Below, piece by piece: positions 8,605 through 17,317 of a DNA stretch of 64,000 nucleotides. Origin of the DNA: Paenibacillus sp. sptzw28 (GTDB taxonomy: Bacteria > Bacillota > Bacilli > Paenibacillales > Paenibacillaceae); the NCBI RefSeq assembly GCF_019550795.1, contig NZ_CP080545.1, forward strand, positions 3,692,001-3,756,000, written 5' to 3'. The position numbers and the translations under genes were made by a program. Position 1 is the stretch's first letter; each line of letters begins with the position of its first letter. The notes under the pieces are model-generated. The model was not told where the DNA came from, searched no databases, and worked only from the letters and a program-made list of their open reading frames with translations.

Positions 8605-9690
8605 TTGAACGTCATCAAGCTGAAAGACCGCCAGGAGCTCGACCGCAGGACGCCTTCCATGCCCTGGTACGTGGAAAAATTTATCAACTACAAGCTTCCG
8701 GATCTCTCCCCGTCCTCCCTGCTCGAATATGTACGGGACTACGAGACGTTTCTCTCTTGGCTGCTTGCAGAAGGGCTGGCTGCGGGACCGACGTTCCGCG
8801 ATATCACGCTTGAAGAACTCGAGAAGCTGCATATGGACAGCATCGACCATTTCAAAATGTTTCTCGCCACAAGGCAGCAGCTGTCCAACAGCAAGACAAC
8901 AATCTCGCGCAAGCTTTCCTCGCTTCGGTCGCTCTTCCATTATTTGAGCCAAATCGCCGAGGACGAGCAGTTTTATCCGCTGCTCAAGCGAAACGTGATG
9001 GCCAAGGTATCGATCAAGCGGACGCATAAGCCGAAGGACACCGCAGCCAAGCTCGAAGGCAAACTGCTGCAGGAACAGGAAATTGACGAGTTTATCCGAT
9101 TTATCAATGAGGATTACGGCAGGGATGTCGCTACCAACAAACAAGCGACGTTCGCTTATTTACGGAATCGAATCCGGGATACGTGCATCGTCAGCCTCAT
9201 TCTCAATTCGGGTCTTCGGGTTTCGGAGGTCGTTAATATGAATGTGGATGATTTGGATATGAAGAAGAAGCTGCTGTATGTGTATCGCAAAGGCAAGAAT
9301 GACGATACCTTTAAGACCCCGGTTTACTTCCGGCAGGAAGCGATGCGTGATTTGCAGCAGTATGTCTCATTGAGGGATTCCCAATATAAAGCGCCGAAGA
9401 GGGAGAAGGCGCTGTTCCTGGCGATCGCCAATGGCAGGAGGGAAGGCTCCCGTATGACGAAACGCGCCATACAGGAGATGGTCATCAAATACGCCAAACG
9501 CTTCGGCAAGCCGTACTTGTCGGTACATAAGCTGCGCCACTCGTTCGCAACGGATTATTATTTGCGCAACGACTTATACATGACGCAGGAGCAGCTCGGA
9601 CATGCCTCGCCGGAAACGACGCAAATCTACGCGCACCTGACGGACAAAACGATGGCAGAAGCAATCGACCGCCAGAAGCGGCAGGAATAG
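8605..9690 (+). CDS. xerS: Tyrosine recombinase XerS
   Basis: The protein has 361 residues. The N-terminal SAM-like domain has the MPWYV...YxRDYETFLSWLL pattern typical of the single-protein Xer (XerS). The C-terminal catalytic domain carries the tyrosine-recombinase residues: Arg in LNSGLRVSEV, Lys in RKGKNDD, HKLRHSFAT (HxxR), GHASPETTQIYAHL (His and nucleophile Tyr). It resolves chromosome dimers at a dif-like site during division. The TTG at 8605 is chosen because GAGGTGAG sits six bases upstream and the promoter lies between it and any earlier start. The conventional XerC/XerD pair cannot be judged from this window. Confidence 0.9.
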   Translation: MNVIKLKDRQELDRRTPSMPWYVEKFINYKLPDLSPSSLLEYVRDYETFLSWLLAEGLAAGPTFRDITLEELEKLHMDSIDHFKMFLATRQQLSNSKTTISRKLSSLRSLFHYLSQIAEDEQFYPLLKRNVMAKVSIKRTHKPKDTAAKLEGKLLQEQEIDEFIRFINEDYGRDVATNKQATFAYLRNRIRDTCIVSLILNSGLRVSEVVNMNVDDLDMKKKLLYVYRKGKNDDTFKTPVYFRQEAMRDLQQYVSLRDSQYKAPKREKALFLAIANGRREGSRMTKRAIQEMVIKYAKRFGKPYLSVHKLRHSFATDYYLRNDLYMTQEQLGHASPETTQIYAHLTDKTMAEAIDRQKRQE

Positions 9691-9715
9691 GCAGCGGGGC
9701 GCAAGCCGCGGGAAA

Positions 9716-10243
9716 TCAACTTAAATCCGGCGATAGATACTTCTGTTTGATCACCGCCAAGTGATGCAGTTCGTGACCTGCAATGACGTAAGCGGCGGCG
9801 CGGGCAGTGAGCGGCTTCCCGTACAGCTCGCCCTGCCGCGACCGCGATTCTTCGCTTAAACCGCGCAGCAGCGTTAACGTCGACCGGCGAACGAATGAAT
9901 AATCGTCAATAAGCTCTTTAAGGGTCAGGCTGTCGAACGAGGCCGCCTGCATAAACTTATCCTGATCGTAGCTCTGAAACACGATCGCATCGCCGCGGGC
10001 AATGCGGAGCATCCGATAGGCCCAGACCCGCTCATTATCTATGATATGGCCCAGAACCTGCTTCAGGCTCCATTTGCCGGCTGCATACCTGTAGCTTGAC
10101 TGCTCATCGGATATTTCTCCTGACAAAGCGACCATCTCCTCGAGCTGGGCGGTAAGCAGTTCTTCTATATTGCCCTTCGGTACAAGGCGGACATAGGTGT
10201 CGAAATAAGGGGCGTACTCATCTAAAGCGGGTCTTCTCATCAT
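9716..10243 (-). CDS. DinB-family metal-binding protein
   Basis: The protein has 175 residues and a four-helix-bundle DinB/YfiT-like pattern. It has the expected metal-ligand histidines: one in LKQVLGHIIDNERVW (about residue 60) and two in AGHELHHLAVIKQ near the C-terminus. Family members use bound nickel or zinc and act in thiol transfer or damage responses; the actual role is unknown. ATG 10243 has GGGAGG six bases upstream, so the upstream in-frame ATG was discarded. It is convergent with xerS, with 25 bases between them. Confidence 0.85.
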   Translation of the reverse strand: MMRRPALDEYAPYFDTYVRLVPKGNIEELLTAQLEEMVALSGEISDEQSSYRYAAGKWSLKQVLGHIIDNERVWAYRMLRIARGDAIVFQSYDQDKFMQAASFDSLTLKELIDDYSFVRRSTLTLLRGLSEESRSRQGELYGKPLTARAAAYVIAGHELHHLAVIKQKYLSPDLS

Positions 10244-10345
10244 ATTTTTCCTCCCGACTGGCGATAACTTCATAATTTTGCAGAACTTTGTCCAAGCGTC
10301 AACATTCTTTGGCGGTACTTTAATAATTCTGGAGGTTATTCAATC

Positions 10346-10633
10346 ATGATCAATTCCGTTATCGGACGATTAAGACTCATAGGAAATGCGGAAGGCATTT
10401 CTTACATTGTACTGCTCGGCATCGCGATGCCTCTCAAATACTGGGCCGATGTGCCTGAGGCCGTTAAGATCGTCGGTGCGCTTCACGGCTTTCTGTTTAT
10501 ACTGTTTTTGCTGGCTCTGGTTCACGTTTGGATCGTACGCAAATGGCCGATCTTCCATGTGTTCTTGGCGTTTCTATCCGCCTTTATCCCGTTCGGCACC
10601 TTTGTGCTGGACAAAAAGCTCCGCAAAGGGTGA
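10346..10633 (+). CDS. DUF3817 small integral membrane protein
   Basis: The protein has 95 residues with three hydrophobic segments (about 18-32, 38-62, 68-88). It shows the RLIGNAEGISYIVLLGIAMP opening and a GALHGFLFILFL segment typical of DUF3817 (YdzA-like) proteins. These sit in the cytoplasmic membrane and have no known function. GGAGG lies ten bases before the ATG. It stands alone between two minus-strand genes. Confidence 0.85.
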   Translation: MINSVIGRLRLIGNAEGISYIVLLGIAMPLKYWADVPEAVKIVGALHGFLFILFLLALVHVWIVRKWPIFHVFLAFLSAFIPFGTFVLDKKLRKG

Positions 10634-10652
10634 TTGGCGGTAAAATACGCGT

Positions 10653-11399
10653 TTATGGCTCATAAATCATTTTGCGCGTCATGCCGCCGTCCACAATCAT
10701 ATTCGTACCGGTCACAAAGCCGTTGTCCGGCGACGTCAAATACATGCATGCGCCGACCACGTCGCCGGGATGTCCTACACGGCCCGACGGATGCTGTTCA
10801 TGATCGATTGGACGCAGCTTCCCGTAATCTCCGGTCTCTATCCATCCGGGACTGATGCAGTTAACAGTGATGTTGTCGGGCCCGAGCGATATGGCAAGCG
10901 CATGCGTTATTGCTACCAGACCGCCCTTGGAAGCGGCATAAGCTTCCCCGAACGGCTCAGACATCGCGGCCCGGGTGGACGCAATATTGACAATCCGCCC
11001 GCCTCCGCGCGTCTTCATCCGTTTGGCTGCCTCGCGGGCGCATAGGAAGGCTCCCCGCAAATTGACGCTCAGCACATCGTCCCACTCTTCGACCGACAGC
11101 TCGTAAGGAGATTTCCAAACGCCGAAACCGGCATTATTGATCAAAATACCGATGGTGCCGTGTTGGCGCTCCACACTGTGAAAAAGTTCATCGATCTGCT
11201 CCGGACGCTTCAAATCGGCTGCTATGAAACTTGCCGCACCGCCTGCCTTGACGATCTGCTCCACTAGCGGCGAGCCCTCCGGCAGCTCCTTATCGGTCAA
11301 CACGACCTTAGCGCCCGCCTCCGCATAGGCTTTGGCCAAATGGCTGCCGATACCGCCGGCCGCTCCGGTGACAATCACTACTTTCCCTTCGTATATCAT
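10653..11399 (-). CDS. SDR-family NAD(P)-dependent oxidoreductase
   Basis: The protein has 248 residues and is a classical short-chain dehydrogenase. It shows the TGAAGGIG cofactor loop at about residue 11, an NNAG motif near 88, the catalytic Ser in NIAST and the YAASK dyad, and a C-terminal GxxxxVDGG. An aspartate at the end of the second strand (LTDKE) favours NAD over NADP. The substrate is unknown. It ends 20 bases from the convergent DUF3817 gene and follows the CoiA-like gene by 25 bases, so the two may be co-transcribed. Confidence 0.9.
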   Translation of the reverse strand: MIYEGKVVIVTGAAGGIGSHLAKAYAEAGAKVVLTDKELPEGSPLVEQIVKAGGAASFIAADLKRPEQIDELFHSVERQHGTIGILINNAGFGVWKSPYELSVEEWDDVLSVNLRGAFLCAREAAKRMKTRGGGRIVNIASTRAAMSEPFGEAYAASKGGLVAITHALAISLGPDNITVNCISPGWIETGDYGKLRPIDHEQHPSGRVGHPGDVVGACMYLTSPDNGFVTGTNMIVDGGMTRKMIYEP

Positions 11400-11424
11400 C
11401 TCATCACCCCTTCAGTAAGACCGA

Positions 11425-12720
11425 TTATTCGCCTAGGAGCGGGTAGCTCATATTGCGAAGCAAGCTCCATGCCGCACGGTAGCAATCCTCCGCATCGTCA
11501 GCTCCGCCCATTACGCGGGCCACGCAAACCTCCGCACGTGCCAGGTTGTTCTCAAGCCCCGGGTAATCGGGGCGCCGAGGCGACTGCTTGCACCTTTCGA
11601 GCAGCGACAGCAGCTTGGAAGCATCGGCGGCAGGGATAGCGGGGGCGGCGATCGCAGCCCCGCTGACGGGATTCACGGAGCGGCGTATTTCCTGCCGCTC
11701 CTTAAGTCCCGGCTTGTGCGCTTCTTTCTGCACGGCCGCTTCCTCCTCCCGAGCCATGAGCAGCTCCTGCTTCAGCCGTCCGCAGTAACGGCTTATCGCA
11801 GATTGCTCGCCGGGTTTAAACAGCTTAAGCATACGCTCGCCGGTCTCCGTGAGCAGCGATTCATCGGCAGCCAGCAGCTCCGGGAGTGCCAGCTCGCTTG
11901 GTTCGAACAGCAGCCTGCCCCACCGGTCGCCGCTGAGCTGGAAGCGGGTAAGAACCGCCTGGGCCTTCGGCACGTCCAAATAAACAATGCTGTGAACCGG
12001 ACCCGGCAGTGGCATAGGCAGATCGGAAATTGCATGCCTCCAGCGCTCGTCGTACGGGTTGGCCGGCAGCCGCATCTCCAGCTCGGACTGATTATAAGAG
12101 ATGTATGCCGATTCGGTTACCGCCAGCCATGCGCGGTCAAGCAGAAACAACGGCTTAAAGCCGTTCGCCCGGTAACTCGAGAGCCTGCTGCGCAGCCTCC
12201 TTCGGTACAGGGAGTCGCCACGCAGCGCGACAATGTAATCAAGCGCCCATTTCTCGCCGTTATCGAACGTCAGCAGAAAATCGGGAACGTGCCGAAGTTC
12301 TTTTTTATGCAAATAGCCTTCTTCTGCTGTATAGTGTTCCCCGTGCCTTTCCGACAGCGCCTCCCGCAGAAGTTCCATGCCGTCTGCATGCTTGCGTACC
12401 AGCTCGGCCGCCCGCTCCCGTCCAGCGTTATAGGCTGCGTAATTCTTCTCGCCCGTGCACGATTCGATATCATAATGGCGAAAGATAGCCTTGTCCTCAT
12501 ACAAGACCATGACAACCCGCTGACCGCAGCAGGCGCATGTAAAAGCTCCTTTCTCACGCGAATAGATACGGTATTTCGCTTCGAGATGTTCGCGCGCCGC
12601 TTCCGGTGTCAGCCCCAGGCGCAGCATATTCCCTCTCTCGCGTTCGATATACACGACTCCGTCATGTAGAAAAGCAGCCTCCACCCGACCTTCCTCCTCC
12701 GCTGATCTTATAAGCGACAT
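11425..12720 (-). CDS. CoiA-like protein (competence/nuclease-fold)
   Basis: The protein has 431 residues. An N-terminal CACCGQ zinc-finger-like element (about residue 60) is followed by FRHYDIESCTGEKNYAAYNAGR. A central HVPDFLLTFDNGEKWALDYI element (about 165) resembles the nuclease core (PD...D/ExK) of CoiA, which processes DNA during competence. The C-terminal 200 residues are poorly conserved and helical. The usual second acidic residue appears as Asp (ALDYI), and catalytic competence is not proved. The ATG lacks an obvious ribosome binding site. No com genes are adjacent. Confidence 0.55.
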   Translation of the reverse strand: MSLIRSAEEEGRVEAAFLHDGVVYIERERGNMLRLGLTPEAAREHLEAKYRIYSREKGAFTCACCGQRVVMVLYEDKAIFRHYDIESCTGEKNYAAYNAGRERAAELVRKHADGMELLREALSERHGEHYTAEEGYLHKKELRHVPDFLLTFDNGEKWALDYIVALRGDSLYRRRLRSRLSSYRANGFKPLFLLDRAWLAVTESAYISYNQSELEMRLPANPYDERWRHAISDLPMPLPGPVHSIVYLDVPKAQAVLTRFQLSGDRWGRLLFEPSELALPELLAADESLLTETGERMLKLFKPGEQSAISRYCGRLKQELLMAREEEAAVQKEAHKPGLKERQEIRRSVNPVSGAAIAAPAIPAADASKLLSLLERCKQSPRRPDYPGLENNLARAEVCVARVMGGADDAEDCYRAAWSLLRNMSYPLLGE

Positions 12721-12732
12721 TATAATGTGACG

Positions 12733-13773
12733 CTAAGTTAACGGCGATGGCTGGTTAATTTCCGCCTTTACACGGGCGGGACCGGATACAGAAGCTCTGG
12801 ACACAAGCTCGGGGAGCATGACGATTCGCTGCTTGATTGAATCTTCCTCCTGTATGCTGCGAATGATCAGATCTACCACCAGCCGGCCCATTTCCCGAAT
12901 CGGCTGGGCGACCGTAGTAAGCGGCGGATCGATAATCTCGGCCAGGAGCGTATTATCGAAGCCCACGATCGACAAATCGCCGGGAATCGACAATCCCCGT
13001 TCACGCGCAGCTTTGATGACGGCCGCCCCGAACAAATCATTGCACGCGAAGATCGCCGTCATCTCGGGATGCGCGTCGATTAATTCCCCCGCCGCTTCCC
13101 TGGCGCTTTGCACATCGAAATCAATGATTTTGATAAGCTCCGGGTTATGCGGTATCCCGGCACTCTCGAGCGCATTCAAGTAACCGCGTGTCCGCTCCTT
13201 ACTGCTCATGACAATCAGGTCCTCGGTGATAATACCGATCTGCCGGTGCCCGAAATCAATGAGATGATTGGTTGCCAAGCTGCCTCCAATGAAATCGTCG
13301 ACCAGCACCGTATCAATGGTGAGCGTCGGAATATCGCGTGCAATAAGCGCCATCGGAAGCGATTTTTGCAGTTCCTTGATCATACCGCCGTTCTGCACGC
13401 CCGTTGCAAGTATAATACCGTCGACGCTTTTCTGTTGGAACAACGAAATGTTCAACTCTTCCCGCTCGAGCGTATTGTCCGTGCTGCAAATCATGACGCT
13501 GAATCCCATCTTGTGTGCATGATCTTCTACATTTCGGGCAATTTCCGCGAAGAACGGATTCGCCAGATCGGGCAAAAGCAGCCCTAGCGTGTAGGTCTGC
13601 TTCCCCGTGAGAGCTGATGCGACCACACTAGGCTTGTAATTAAGCTCGTCCATGATGCGAAGAACCTTTGTTCTTGTTTCTTTGCTGATGCGCCCCTTCC
13701 GGTTGATCACTTTCGATACGGTTGCAATCGACACTCCCGCTTGTTTGGCAACATCGTATATTGTAGCTTTCAT
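12733..13773 (-). CDS. LacI-family transcriptional regulator
   Basis: The protein has 346 residues. An N-terminal LacI helix-turn-helix (MKATIYDVAKQAGVSIATVS) and hinge helix (YKPSVVASALTG) are followed by a periplasmic-binding-like ligand domain (LGLLLPDLANPFFAEIARN ... AIFACNDLFGAAVIKA ... VGFDNTLLAEIIDPPLT). It probably binds a sugar or phosphosugar and represses a catabolic locus. It lies just downstream of the oligosaccharide locus on the same strand but is separated from it by a terminator, so its regulon could be elsewhere. The CoiA-like gene follows after 12 bases. Confidence 0.93.
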   Translation of the reverse strand: MKATIYDVAKQAGVSIATVSKVINRKGRISKETRTKVLRIMDELNYKPSVVASALTGKQTYTLGLLLPDLANPFFAEIARNVEDHAHKMGFSVMICSTDNTLEREELNISLFQQKSVDGIILATGVQNGGMIKELQKSLPMALIARDIPTLTIDTVLVDDFIGGSLATNHLIDFGHRQIGIITEDLIVMSSKERTRGYLNALESAGIPHNPELIKIIDFDVQSAREAAGELIDAHPEMTAIFACNDLFGAAVIKAARERGLSIPGDLSIVGFDNTLLAEIIDPPLTTVAQPIREMGRLVVDLIIRSIQEEDSIKQRIVMLPELVSRASVSGPARVKAEINQPSPLT

Positions 13774-13861
13774 ATTGTCCCAGCCTTCTGTTCTATATCT
13801 TTATTGTCTATTATACATAAAAGCCGGTTAATATGGTTATGGTTCATGGGGTCGTGTTCGA

Positions 13862-13897
13862 CAAAAATAAAGAGCCTGAACATAACTGCCCAGGCTC
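13862..13897 (-). terminator. Terminator of the oligosaccharide locus
   Basis: GAGCCTG (13872-13878) pairs with CAGGCTC (13891-13897). On the minus strand the stem is followed by TTTATTTTTG. Confidence 0.8.
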
Positions 13898-13948
13898 GTG
13901 AAACGTCATTATCGATTGGACTGAATTAACGTAAGCGACAGGACGGTT

Positions 13949-15544
13949 TTAGTGAGGATGACTTCTTTGCCGCTCCTCGTACACCTTATTTACTTCTTCC
14001 GTTATAATCTTTCCGCCTGAATTCAGCCACCGCGACACAAAATCGTCAAAGCCTTTATCAGTGTCCTTCTCCCCGGTAATGGCGCCGATATAATATTGGT
14101 CCTGAAGCGATTTTAAGGCCGGCTCGAACTTCGTTCTGGACACCACTACCGCCGGTCCCAGTGCGTCGGTCAGCGTCTTCACGCCGCCGGTAGTATTATT
14201 CTTGAAATCAAGCGCTTCTTTGGACAAGTCATGCTTCATCATAGAAGCGACTTTTCCTGCAAAAGGATTATAGAAACCGCCCGCGCCTACTTCCTCACCG
14301 CGTTTGCCATTAGAGACAAAGGCCGGCTTAAGTACGGCCAGATCCCCTTGGAGATCGTAGTGAACACCTTTCTGGCCATAATAAGTAGTCAAATACCCTT
14401 CGTCGGTGCTCGATATAAATTCCAGCATCTGCAAAATCTTTATCCGCTTCTTGTCATCCTTCTCCAGCTGAACGCCGAACATCAGAGGAGCCTGGAGTGC
14501 ACCGAGGGACATGGTATATGAGTCTCCATTCGGTCCGGTCACCGGTTTCCCGACTACCATTTTCACACCTTTATCAATTGCCTCCTTTCCATAATAACCA
14601 CTATCATACAACTGATGCCACATCCCGGTGTCAAACATTCCGTTTCGGCCATGAATGAAGTCATCCAAAATCTTGCTGCTGTCGGATGTAACAAATTCCG
14701 GATCGATAATACCCTTCTTATACCATTTATTCAGCAGCTTCAACGTCTGCCGCGTATTCTCCGTTATACCCGAGTATACCAGTTTACCGCCTTCGCCTTT
14801 CATATACTGATATGGTGCCACCCCGAAGGCCGCAAAGATCGAGTTGAACATCTGAGGCGTGTAATCCTTGGCCCTGCCCGTAATGCCGTACGTATCATTC
14901 TTCCCGTCGCCGTCAGGGTCATTATATACGAATTTAGTGAGCACATCCTCGAGTTCGGCCAACGTCTTCGGTGGTTCGTTATAACCGATGGCATTCAGCC
15001 ACGATTCATTGTAAGCCGGCAAAAATCCTGTCTTCCCGTTATACCACATCCGCGGAACTCCCCAATTTTTCCCATCATATTTGCCGCTGTCCCAGGCTGT
15101 TGGGGCTACCCCTTCCACATCTTTCGTATAATTCGGCATATATTTCATTATTTCTTCTGCGGAAATGCTGGCGATTATGCCTTGATCCGCCCAATTAACC
15201 ATATCGTTTTCTTCGGCGTCGCCGGGAAAGATGTCCGGTATTTGGCCTGAGGCAAGCATAACGCTGAATTTCTCTCTCCAGTTGCCACGAACCAGCTTAA
15301 CATTTTTAATTTTGACATTAAATTTTTGTTCCAGATACTTTTGGACGAAATTTCCGTCTTCATCCGGATTATCGAAGTTATTCGCAATCGTGATTTCGAT
15401 CGGTTCCTCCTGCTTCGCCGGATTCCCTAATGCATCCGCCGACTCGTGAGTATTTTCGCTCCCTTTACTGCACCCGTTCCCAATAAGCGATACCGACAAG
15501 ACAAGGCTTGTCATACCAAGTAAAATCTTCTTTCTCTTTATCAA
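13949..15544 (-). CDS. Sugar ABC transporter substrate-binding lipoprotein (first paralogue)
   Basis: The protein has 531 residues. It has a lipoprotein signal (basic start, hydrophobic helix, then IGNGCSKG with the lipidated Cys near residue 24) and an LplA-type extracellular solute-binding fold (MLASGQIPDIFPGD, WADQGIIASI, GYNEPPKTLAELEDVL, FNSIFAAFG). It delivers an oligosaccharide to a permease pair. It is a clear paralogue of the protein at 17318-18901. The TTG at 15544 has GGAGGAA six bases upstream; a longer frame reaching 15601 is not supported. A perfect cre site lies 43 bases upstream, so it appears to have its own CcpA-controlled promoter. Confidence 0.9.
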   Translation of the reverse strand: MIKRKKILLGMTSLVLSVSLIGNGCSKGSENTHESADALGNPAKQEEPIEITIANNFDNPDEDGNFVQKYLEQKFNVKIKNVKLVRGNWREKFSVMLASGQIPDIFPGDAEENDMVNWADQGIIASISAEEIMKYMPNYTKDVEGVAPTAWDSGKYDGKNWGVPRMWYNGKTGFLPAYNESWLNAIGYNEPPKTLAELEDVLTKFVYNDPDGDGKNDTYGITGRAKDYTPQMFNSIFAAFGVAPYQYMKGEGGKLVYSGITENTRQTLKLLNKWYKKGIIDPEFVTSDSSKILDDFIHGRNGMFDTGMWHQLYDSGYYGKEAIDKGVKMVVGKPVTGPNGDSYTMSLGALQAPLMFGVQLEKDDKKRIKILQMLEFISSTDEGYLTTYYGQKGVHYDLQGDLAVLKPAFVSNGKRGEEVGAGGFYNPFAGKVASMMKHDLSKEALDFKNNTTGGVKTLTDALGPAVVVSRTKFEPALKSLQDQYYIGAITGEKDTDKGFDDFVSRWLNSGGKIITEEVNKVYEERQRSHPH

Positions 15545-15586
15545 TTCTACTTCCTCCCCCACTGCTTCCATGATGCCGACAAATAG

Positions 15587-15600
15587 TGTAAGCGCTATCA
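15587..15600 (-). promoter_or_regulatory. cre site (CcpA), perfect consensus match
   Basis: TGTAAGCGCTATCA matches TGWAARCGYTWNCW at all 14 positions. It overlaps a plausible minus-strand promoter (TTACAG, 18 bases, TACACT), so CcpA binding would block the binding-protein gene when preferred sugars are present. Confidence 0.75.
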
Positions 15601-15778
15601 AAGTCTGCCTGTAACCCGCAACCTACTCTAACAGCGTCAGTTAGTTTGTGCGAAGAGACTCCGGCCTTTTTGAATAGTATAACATGAATAATAGTCACAA
15701 AAAATACGGTACTAACCAAATACACAGTTAGATACCGCATCCTTATTTTATATCGATTCATTCACTCTGCTCAATATT

Positions 15779-17218
15779 TTATTCGCTCAAATAAATACCA
15801 CTGGCGAATTCATTCAAAACAAAGTGATCAATGTGAAGGTCGAGAAGCACCTCGCCGTTAACCCGAACATTAATAAATTGAACATCTTTAACAACCCGTT
15901 CCTCATTGTATCCAAATATACGCGAAGGATTAGTGTTTTTGCCGTTATAAACGATATTGCTGAACACAATATTCTCAATTCGTCTGCCAGGCACCGGATT
16001 ATATTTTTCATTCCACACCACACGGACATCAAAGAGCTGGCCCAGCTCAAAATCCTCCACCCGTATATCATTAAAGGTAATATTGCGGGCCGTATTATTG
16101 TCGCCTGCGCATATCGCCATCACACCCCAATAATTTTCCTGAGGTTCATGATGCTCAAGCACATCGATATTATCAAAGTGAATATTTTCTACGGTATCCC
16201 CATCTCCCAGATGGTCACCATGTGTGCCAATATGCATCGCGTGGGCGACATCCGCCCAAAAAATTGAATTTCTTACAGTGATATTGCGTGAATCCCCATA
16301 ATATTCACCGCGGCTCCCGTAAATCGCAATACAATCATCCGAGGTTCTCAGAAAAACATCTTCAATTTCCACGTCCGAGCAAGCCATCATATCAATCCCG
16401 TCACACCAGCCGCGCGTACTGAATGATTTAAAGTTATGGATACGAATATGCTCGGATTGTCCGAGATAAATGCTGTAATGCGGAGGATCGAGCGAAATAA
16501 TGCCTTCTACTTCAATGTTGTTTGAGAATGAGATTTGTACGGCTCTTAAATAAGTGGTTTTTTCCATATCTGACATGTATAGAACGCCCCTGCCGCGTAT
16601 CACAACATTTTCTGCGCGCTTACAGATTAAGGAAGCATATAGAATGGCGCCTCCGGCAACATAAACCGTAGTCCCTGATGGGATATGAAACATGGGATCA
16701 TCAAAAAGATGAATACCAGGCAAGAAATAAATGGTTCTATTGTCTCCATTACCCGTTTCCGTTAATTGCTGCACTTTCTCTGCCAAATAGCTCGGCGAGT
16801 GGCTTCCAGGCCTCACGGCAATCACATTTGCATCGTCCGGCCCCGGAGGCGACTTCTCTATCGGACCCGCGAAAAGATGTAAATTGCTGAATCGTTCGCC
16901 GTTAATTTCAATGGACAGCTTGCATGGCCGATCGAGCACGAATGTTATGACATTCGTCTCTGTTTGAAACTTTATATTCGTTGATAATGGGCGAATGACC
17001 GCTTGCTCGATATTCTGCTTATTCGAAACGATACAGACCTCGACCGTTCCTTCCATATCAAAATAAGCCATTGATGCCGCCCGGACATCATGCATGTCCA
17101 CCTTTGCTTCAAAAATAAAAAGTGGCTGCCACTCCCCGCCAGATATACGAACGCTCACGGAAAAATCGTTCTTCCCAATTGCCCCGTCAGGCTGTTCGTA
17201 AACAATTAATTTGCTCAT
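15779..17218 (-). CDS. GH28-like right-handed beta-helix enzyme, cytoplasmic
   Basis: The protein has 479 residues. An N-terminal beta-sandwich region (about 1-130) precedes a right-handed parallel beta-helix (about 140-460) with polygalacturonase-like elements: WCDGIDMMACSDVEIEDVF and RTSDDCIAIYG (paired aspartates), then HIGTHGD in place of the usual GHG. It has no signal peptide, so it probably acts on imported oligosaccharides inside the cell. Co-location with LplA/B/C-type transport genes suggests pectin or rhamnogalacturonan fragments; the substrate is inferred. The second ATG (17218) is used because GGAGG abuts the first one. Confidence 0.8.
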   Translation of the reverse strand: MSKLIVYEQPDGAIGKNDFSVSVRISGGEWQPLFIFEAKVDMHDVRAASMAYFDMEGTVEVCIVSNKQNIEQAVIRPLSTNIKFQTETNVITFVLDRPCKLSIEINGERFSNLHLFAGPIEKSPPGPDDANVIAVRPGSHSPSYLAEKVQQLTETGNGDNRTIYFLPGIHLFDDPMFHIPSGTTVYVAGGAILYASLICKRAENVVIRGRGVLYMSDMEKTTYLRAVQISFSNNIEVEGIISLDPPHYSIYLGQSEHIRIHNFKSFSTRGWCDGIDMMACSDVEIEDVFLRTSDDCIAIYGSRGEYYGDSRNITVRNSIFWADVAHAMHIGTHGDHLGDGDTVENIHFDNIDVLEHHEPQENYWGVMAICAGDNNTARNITFNDIRVEDFELGQLFDVRVVWNEKYNPVPGRRIENIVFSNIVYNGKNTNPSRIFGYNEERVVKDVQFINVRVNGEVLLDLHIDHFVLNEFASGIYLSE

Positions 17219-17261
17219 ATGCATCCTCCATTTAAGTAGCGATAGCTTAACAGCACTAAGA

Positions 17262-17283
17262 CTGGAGCATACTAATGCTCCAG
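17262..17283. other. Stem-loop downstream of the second binding-protein gene
   Basis: CTGGAGCAT (17262-17270) and ATGCTCCAG (17275-17283) form a perfect 9-bp stem with a 4-base loop and no U tract. It probably protects the upstream mRNA end or reduces read-through into the GH28-like gene. Confidence 0.5.
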
Positions 17284-17317
17284 CCTACATGCGTACTATT
17301 ATTAGCAGAAATGATTA

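Noticed and set aside
11716..12669. Long plus-strand frame of 317 codons
   Set aside because: Antisense to the CoiA-like gene, no ribosome binding site, no recognisable protein.
14615..15250. Plus-strand frame of 211 codons
   Set aside because: Antisense shadow of the binding lipoprotein gene.
15465..15761. Possible 98-residue membrane protein upstream of the first binding lipoprotein
   Set aside because: It overlaps the lipoprotein start and the cre site, has no ribosome binding site and no family resemblance.
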